64,000 nt of DNA from Massilia norwichensis (GTDB taxonomy: Bacteria; Pseudomonadota; Gammaproteobacteria; Burkholderiales; Burkholderiaceae_D): positions 336,841 through 400,840 of the forward strand of contig NZ_JANUGX010000001.1 in NCBI RefSeq assembly GCF_024753245.1, given 5' to 3'. The position numbers were made by a program, and so were the translations under genes. Shown here piece by piece: positions 59,093 to 64,000 of this stretch; position 1 is the stretch's first letter, and each line of letters begins with the position of its first letter. Under the pieces are notes generated by a model that had not been told where the DNA came from, searched no databases, and saw only the letters and a list, made by a program, of their open reading frames with translations.

Positions 59093-61384
59093 ATGATCCC
59101 ATTCGCCCCACTGCGCGTGCTGGCGGGCAGCTGCGCCATGTCCATCCTCGGCGGTGCCGCGCTCGCCGCACCGCCTGAAATGGCGCCCGACGCGCCACCA
59201 TCCGGCACGCAAGAGGAGACCGATGCGGCGCCCGCAGTACCGAAAGTCATCGTCACATCGCAACGCCGCGAACAGGCACTGCAGGAGGTCCCGGCGGCAG
59301 TCACGGCCATCGACGCCAAAGAACTGTCCAGGCGCCAGATCGGCGACATCAAGGCGCTCAGCGCCAATGCCCCATCCCTGCTCATCAGCGATACCCCGGT
59401 CGGCAAGAACAACATGATCATCGGCATGCGCGGCATTGCGCCGACCTCGATCTCGTCGAATAACGACCCGACCGTCGGCATCTACGTCAATGGCGTGTAC
59501 TACGCCCGGACCGCGGGCGCCAACGCGGCCCTGGTCGACATGGATGCGGTCGAGGTGATTCGCGGACCGCAGGGCACGCTGTTCGGCCGCAACACCATCG
59601 GCGGCGCATTGAACATGACGACCAGGGCGCCGCAGCAGGCGTTCGAAGGCAGCCTGACCGCGGGCGTGGGCAACTTTGACCAGCGCGCGCTGACCGGCAT
59701 CCTCAATCTCCCGCTGGGCAAGGCCACGGCCCTGCGCCTGGTGGCCGATGGACTCAGGCACGAAGGATACGGGCGCAGCGCGCCGCTCGGCGAGCAGCTC
59801 GGCGACGAGGACCGGCGCTACTTCCGCGCCTCGCTTCGCAGCAGGCCGCTGCGCGATCTGCTGGTCGACCTGACCTATGACAAATTCAGCAGCGATGCGG
59901 CGTCCCAGGTCTGGATCGTCAATTACTTCGATCCTGCGATCGCCGCACGCACGCTGGCCCCCGTCGCGCAATATGTCCAGGACGGCGGCTATACCAGCCA
60001 GGCCGGCTTCAATCCGCGCAATACGACCGATGTAAACAACTCAACCGCGACGCTGCGATGGAACGCCGGACCGGCCACGCTGAAATCCATCAGCGCATAC
60101 CGTCATCTGTCGACCGTCAGCGGCTACGACCTCGACGCGACCCCGGTGTTCGTCAACCAGTTGCAGCGCTACGCCGTCAGCGGCCACCAGTTCACACAGG
60201 AGCTGCAGGTGTATGGCAACGCCATGCAAGACCGCCTCGACTGGATCGCCGGGGCCTATTACTTCAGCGAGGGGCTGCGCGACAGCAGCCTGGTGACGAC
60301 ACCCTCCGGAGCCAATACCCTCGGGCGCCTCAACGCATTCGACTCGCGCCAGACTTCGGCGAGCGTATTCGGGCAGCTGACCTATGCCGTGCTGCCGCAG
60401 CTGCGTGCTACCGCCGGTGTGCGCCTGGTCAGGGACGAGCGCGAAGTCGACTATTCCACCCCGCGCTACCTGCTACAGAGCGGTGCCATGTTGGCGGGTA
60501 ACGCCGGCTGCGCCCTGGCCGCAGCCGGGCTCGACCAAGGCAGCTGCCATTACGTGCCGCCCGCGCTGCACGCCCGCTACACGCCGTGGACGCTCGGCCT
60601 CGACTACAAGCTGGGCAGCGGCACGCTTGTGTACGGCAAGGTGTCGCGCGGCTTCCGATCTGGCGGCTTCCAGCCCGGAGGCGCCACCAGCGCGTTCGGC
60701 TACGCGCCTTTCGACAAAGAACAGGTGATGTCGTACGAGGCAGGCTCGAAGATGGAACTGCTCGAGCACAGGCTGCGCCTGAACCTGGCTGCCTATCTGG
60801 CCAAATACAAGGACATCCAGCAGATCACGCCGCAGTTCCCACCCGGCAGCACGACGACCATCAGCTCGGTGATGAATGCCGGCGACGCCACCGTCAAGGG
60901 CCTTGAACTCGACGCCGTGCTGCGCCTGGCGGACCTGAGCCTGAGCGCCGGCATCGGCTTGACCGATCCGGAATTCGACAACGGTCCGTTCAAGGGTCTG
61001 ACATTTGTCACCACCGCCAAGACCACCGCCGCTCTGGGAGCGGATTATCCGCTGGTCACGCCGCTCGGGCAGCTCGACCTGCACCTCGACTACAACTGGC
61101 GCTCCAAAGTGGCCTACTTCCAGCCAGTGAACACCAATACCTTGCCCTTCCAGCCCCTGACGGCCGGGCAAGTCGCCTCGAACACCCAGCCGGCATTCGG
61201 ACTGCTGAATGCCATGGTCACGCTCAAGCTGGCGGGCGACCGGACGCGCGTCAGCCTGTGGGGCAAGAATCTGGCCGGCAAATACTACTGGGCCCGTTCG
61301 AACTCCTTCTACATCCAGGGCTATAACAACCAGACCCCTGGCGACCCGCGCACCTTCGGCATCAAGCTCGAGCTCCGCTTCTAA
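59093..61384 (+). CDS. TonB-dependent outer-membrane receptor
   Basis: 763 residues with a signal peptide (SCAMSILGGAALAAPP), plug domain (VPKVIVTSQRREQALQEVP and EVIRGPQGTLFGRNTIGGAL) and a long beta-barrel ending in phenylalanine (GIKLELRF). The sequence is of the type found in degraders of steroids, terpenoids and similar hydrophobic compounds rather than the siderophore group, although that is a judgement from context. It takes up large or scarce substrates using TonB energy. ATG 59093 with GGAGACAAGC. It lies 19 bases before the MFS gene, so outer- and inner-membrane uptake may be co-expressed. Confidence 0.92.
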   Translation: MIPFAPLRVLAGSCAMSILGGAALAAPPEMAPDAPPSGTQEETDAAPAVPKVIVTSQRREQALQEVPAAVTAIDAKELSRRQIGDIKALSANAPSLLISDTPVGKNNMIIGMRGIAPTSISSNNDPTVGIYVNGVYYARTAGANAALVDMDAVEVIRGPQGTLFGRNTIGGALNMTTRAPQQAFEGSLTAGVGNFDQRALTGILNLPLGKATALRLVADGLRHEGYGRSAPLGEQLGDEDRRYFRASLRSRPLRDLLVDLTYDKFSSDAASQVWIVNYFDPAIAARTLAPVAQYVQDGGYTSQAGFNPRNTTDVNNSTATLRWNAGPATLKSISAYRHLSTVSGYDLDATPVFVNQLQRYAVSGHQFTQELQVYGNAMQDRLDWIAGAYYFSEGLRDSSLVTTPSGANTLGRLNAFDSRQTSASVFGQLTYAVLPQLRATAGVRLVRDEREVDYSTPRYLLQSGAMLAGNAGCALAAAGLDQGSCHYVPPALHARYTPWTLGLDYKLGSGTLVYGKVSRGFRSGGFQPGGATSAFGYAPFDKEQVMSYEAGSKMELLEHRLRLNLAAYLAKYKDIQQITPQFPPGSTTTISSVMNAGDATVKGLELDAVLRLADLSLSAGIGLTDPEFDNGPFKGLTFVTTAKTTAALGADYPLVTPLGQLDLHLDYNWRSKVAYFQPVNTNTLPFQPLTAGQVASNTQPAFGLLNAMVTLKLAGDRTRVSLWGKNLAGKYYWARSNSFYIQGYNNQTPGDPRTFGIKLELRF

Positions 61385-61403
61385 CGCGAACCTGGAAAAC
61401 GAC

Positions 61404-62738
61404 ATGGAAATCCTTCCCCGACAACGGCTGGCAGCCCCCTATCCCAGCCTGGGCTACGCCGCCTGGGTAATCGGCGTGCTGTTCCTGGTCACCCTGTTTT
61501 CCCAGCTCGACCGCCAGTTGCCGGCCCTGCTGGTGCGTCCGATCCGCGCCCATTTTCAGATCTCGGACACCTCGTTCAGCCTGTTGCAGGGTTATGCCTT
61601 TTCGATCTGTTATACCTTGATGGGACTGCCTCTCGGGCGTCTCGTCGATCGCGCAGTGCGGCGTAACCTGATTTTCTGGGGCTTGCTGTTCTGGACAGTG
61701 ATGACTGCTCTGTCCGGGTTTGCCAACTCCTACACAGTACTTTTCCTCGCACGCATGGGGGTTGGCGTCGGCGAAGCGGTGCTTGCTCCCGCTGCCTATT
61801 CGATCATCGCCGACTACGTGGCACCCGAGCGACGTGGGAGGGCTCTGGCCTTCTACTACACCTCGCTGGCGGTGGGTTCCGGCGCATCCATGCTACTGGG
61901 GGGCTGGCTCCTTGGTGCGATCCCGAAAGAAGGGATGGCGCTGCCCCTGCTGGGCGTATTGCCAGCCTGGCGCATCTGTTTCCTGGCAGCCGCCGCACCC
62001 GGCATCGTGCTCGGCGCCCTGCTGTTCAGCGTACGCGAACCAGTGCGGCGCGAGCAAAGCGCAGATGCGAAGCATTGCACCGTCGGTGAGTTCCTGGCTT
62101 TCCTTGGTCAGCACCGACCTGCCTTCGCGCGCCTGCTGACGTATCCTGCGTTGCTGGCGATGATCGGCTACGGCATGCTGTCGTGGGCGCCCGCCCTGTT
62201 CGACCGGCGCTTCCACATGCCATCCAGCCGCGCCGGCATTGTCCTCGGCGCAATCATCGCTGCGGCGGGCCTGGGCGGTACTTTACTTAGCGGCTACCTG
62301 AGCGACCGCTGGCTGCGCAAGGGGGTGCACGCCGCGCGCTTCCGGGTCTCGCTGGTCGGCACCCTGATCTGCGCACCGATGGCAGCGCTTTGGCCGCTGG
62401 CCCCGGACGCAACCACAGCCTTTGTACTGCTCGGCTGCGCCGTTCTGGGCCTGAGCATGTCGCAGTCGGCGGCGCCGGCCTGCATCCAGGAGATTTGCCC
62501 GAACAACATGCGCGGGCAGGCGATCTCCGTCTACCTGCTGATCGCTGGCCTATTGGGCATCGGATTAGGGCCGACACTGGTCGCACTTGTGTCGGACCTG
62601 ATCTTCCACGACGATGCAAAACTGCACTGGGCACTCAGCTCCACCGTCCTGCCGACTGCGCTTGTGGCGATCTGGCTGTGCTGGTCTGGCCTGAATGCGT
62701 TCGAATCCACGCGCACAGCAGTCCAGGAAAATAAGTAA
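61404..62738 (+). CDS. Spinster-like MFS transporter
   Basis: 444 residues, about twelve helices. It starts ending in FSQLDRQLPALLVRPIRAHF and has the GVGEAVLAPAAYSIIADYV segment of Spns/spinster-type carriers, which move lipids and organic acids. It is probably the inner-membrane partner of the TonB receptor, 19 bases upstream. ATG 61404; the open frame before it is within the receptor gene. Direction of transport is not visible. Confidence 0.88.
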   Translation: MEILPRQRLAAPYPSLGYAAWVIGVLFLVTLFSQLDRQLPALLVRPIRAHFQISDTSFSLLQGYAFSICYTLMGLPLGRLVDRAVRRNLIFWGLLFWTVMTALSGFANSYTVLFLARMGVGVGEAVLAPAAYSIIADYVAPERRGRALAFYYTSLAVGSGASMLLGGWLLGAIPKEGMALPLLGVLPAWRICFLAAAAPGIVLGALLFSVREPVRREQSADAKHCTVGEFLAFLGQHRPAFARLLTYPALLAMIGYGMLSWAPALFDRRFHMPSSRAGIVLGAIIAAAGLGGTLLSGYLSDRWLRKGVHAARFRVSLVGTLICAPMAALWPLAPDATTAFVLLGCAVLGLSMSQSAAPACIQEICPNNMRGQAISVYLLIAGLLGIGLGPTLVALVSDLIFHDDAKLHWALSSTVLPTALVAIWLCWSGLNAFESTRTAVQENK

Positions 62739-62797
62739 CTCGGCGCAGGACTACTCAGGCCTTCGTGTGCCATCGATTCGACTGACGAAAAGCAGAC

Positions 62798-63331
62798 ATG
62801 CAGGCACCACCAACGCCATCTCCACTCGATACGATGCTGTCGGAACAATTCGCCATCGCCCTGCACGCTACCGCACGCGCCTGGCGCCTGGGGCTAGACG
62901 CACATCTGAAAAACTTGGGTATCGGCCAGGCGGGCTGGCTGGCCATCGCCGCGATTGCCAAGTCGACGCTTGACCTGTCCCAGCGCGCGATCGCTGATCG
63001 CCTCGGTGTGGAAGCCGCATCGATGGTTGCGATGCTTGACCGTCTGGAAGGCCTTGGATTGGTCATGCGTATGCCCTGTCCGTTGGACCGGCGCGTCAAA
63101 CTGGTCCGGCTGACTGTTCCCGGGCGCGAACTGCATGGGAAGGTGCAGGCGGAGGCCAATGCATTTCGCGCTAACGTACTGGCCGGGATAGATCCTGCGC
63201 AGCTAGAGCAGGTGACCGCCCTGCTCTGCATGCTGGATGAGCACATCGAACGTGAATTGGGCTTCTTGGCGACCCATGGGCGACCGAAAAAGGCTGCGTT
63301 GCCCTTGCCCCATCGTTTTGCCGATGATTAA
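62798..63331 (+). CDS. MarR-family transcriptional regulator
   Basis: 177 residues. The winged helix-turn-helix is near 40-105 (LSQRAIADRLGVEAASMVAMLDRLEGLGLV and DRRVKLVRLT), flanked by dimerising helices. MarR proteins repress efflux or aromatic catabolic genes and are relieved by phenolic ligands. It is followed after 13 bases by a TetR gene, which suggests a local two-regulator unit that may control the receptor/MFS genes or genes past the window's end. Confidence 0.9.
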   Translation: MQAPPTPSPLDTMLSEQFAIALHATARAWRLGLDAHLKNLGIGQAGWLAIAAIAKSTLDLSQRAIADRLGVEAASMVAMLDRLEGLGLVMRMPCPLDRRVKLVRLTVPGRELHGKVQAEANAFRANVLAGIDPAQLEQVTALLCMLDEHIERELGFLATHGRPKKAALPLPHRFADD

Positions 63332-63344
63332 GGAGCAGGTTTCA

Positions 63345-63998
63345 ATGCTAGAACCATCCATGAGGTGGCAACGGCGTAAGGATGCGCGCCCCGCGGAGAT
63401 CATCAATGCGGCGATCAGCGTCTTCACAGAAAAAGGGTATGCGGCGACCAAGCTCGACGAAGTTGCTAAGCGCGCCGGCATTGCAAAAGGCACGCTTTAC
63501 CTATATTTCGACACCAAGGAAGACATCTTTCGAGCCGCGGCCTATCATGCCTTCGAGTCAAACTTGAACGCCATCGGTGGAGCTGACGCCGCGCCATGGA
63601 CATCGCTTCGCGAACGCCTGCCGGAGCTGCTGCTCCGCTTGCTTGACGTGGCAAACGAAAACCACTTTCCGGCGATTTTCCGCATGGTCATCAGCGAAAG
63701 TCGCCTGTTCCCGGATCTGGCTCGCATATGGCATGACGATGTTGCATCCCGGATCCTCGATCTGATCGCGGGACTGGTTATCCAGGCACAGATTCGCGAC
63801 GAGGTCAGAAATGGCGACCCTCGACTATTCGCATTTTCCATCACAGGACCACTCTTGGCAGGAATGCTGTTTCGCGAGACTTATGGCTCGTTCAGTTCTT
63901 ACACACCAGAGCTACAAGCCTTGGCAGTACAGCACGCGACGACCGTGCTGGATGGTTTGATGCTGCCAGTGCAAACCCATGGGAATGCAGCTACCTGA
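63345..63998 (+). CDS. TetR-family transcriptional regulator
   Basis: 217 residues. ATG 63345 is chosen because it follows AAGGAG. HTH near 20-60 (AEIINAAISVFTEKGYAATKLDEVAKRAGIAKGTLYLYF, in pieces here) with a recognition helix IAKGTLYLYF unlike the other TetRs. The C-terminal domain is typical (LLRLLDVANENHFPAIFRMV). Co-transcribed with the MarR gene. Base composition is a little lower in G+C than the catabolic genes. The stop is at 63996-63998, two bases before the window ends. Its target is unknown. Confidence 0.9.
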   Translation: MLEPSMRWQRRKDARPAEIINAAISVFTEKGYAATKLDEVAKRAGIAKGTLYLYFDTKEDIFRAAAYHAFESNLNAIGGADAAPWTSLRERLPELLLRLLDVANENHFPAIFRMVISESRLFPDLARIWHDDVASRILDLIAGLVIQAQIRDEVRNGDPRLFAFSITGPLLAGMLFRETYGSFSSYTPELQALAVQHATTVLDGLMLPVQTHGNAAT

Positions 63999-64000
63999 AT

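Overview
The window is GC-rich and almost fully coding, apart from short AT-rich promoter gaps. No gap between genes exceeds 300 bases; the longest is about 210. The sequence is Gram-negative: it encodes a TonB-dependent receptor, outer-membrane beta-barrel proteins and an RND-type inner-membrane protein. The single-chain indolepyruvate-type ferredoxin oxidoreductase, the ETF pair and the general gene style suggest a beta-proteobacterium (Burkholderiales, possibly Oxalobacteraceae). That placement is inference. I see no rRNA, tRNA, insertion sequence, phage gene or CRISPR array.

Nearly all 58 genes look like one large catabolic island for a hydrophobic, probably polycyclic or branched, carbon compound of steroid, terpenoid or similar type; the substrate cannot be read from the sequence. 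(1) 0.4-12.7 kb, minus strand: a long operon with an envelope uptake/efflux module (DUF1302 barrel, DUF1329, YCF48-like, MMPL/RND), a VOC protein, enoyl-CoA hydratase, SDR, MDR reductase and an unusual pair of Rieske-oxygenase-like proteins. A Bcr/CflA transporter follows and runs off the window. (2) 12.9-19.5 kb, minus: SDR, thiolase, 3-hydroxyacyl-CoA dehydrogenase, FAH hydrolase, amidohydrolase, then a TetR gene and an SDR. (3) 19.5-29.2 kb: DUF2889, ferredoxin reductase, MFS, FAH hydrolase, SDR, a DUF35 plus thiolase-like pair (retro-aldolase type), IclR regulator, ferredoxin, SDR and a type I extradiol dioxygenase. (4) 29.2-34.5 kb: etfA, etfB and a fused 2-oxoacid:ferredoxin oxidoreductase. 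(5) 34.6-53.4 kb: LysR regulator, three acyl-CoA dehydrogenases with an enoyl-CoA hydratase, amidohydrolase, two P450s, a long operon with a split phosphotransferase/acyl-CoA dehydrogenase pair and a fused CoA-transferase, and an operon with an unrecognised protein. (6) 53.5-64 kb: TetR, a phytoene-dehydrogenase-like flavoprotein, a second TetR of the first type, acyl-CoA synthetase, VOC protein, TonB receptor, MFS, MarR and TetR.

The parts fit one logic. The TonB receptor and the DUF1302/DUF1329/MMPL module move the substrate across the envelope. The synthetase and CoA-transferase activate acids. P450s and the Rieske pair, fed by the ferredoxin and ferredoxin reductase, hydroxylate. SDRs adjust oxidation state, the extradiol enzyme opens an aromatic ring, FAH-type hydrolases and amidohydrolases split C-C bonds or decarboxylate, and acyl-CoA dehydrogenases (draining into ETF), hydratases, HAD, thiolase and the aldolase-like pair perform beta-oxidation.

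The most striking non-coding signal is a palindrome of constant geometry, TGAACA-N13-TGTTCA. I found it in ten promoter gaps, serving most of the operons. Two TetR paralogues with identical recognition helices are its likely readers. Two further palindromes are each shared by a regulator gene and a distant target promoter: GATTCTG-N3-TTAGAATT (IclR gene and DUF1302 operon) and TTTGAC-N5-GTCAAA (TetR gene and flavoprotein gene). The most striking protein signal is the pair of adjacent Rieske-type subunits in which one keeps only the Rieske ligands and the other keeps only the mononuclear iron ligands.
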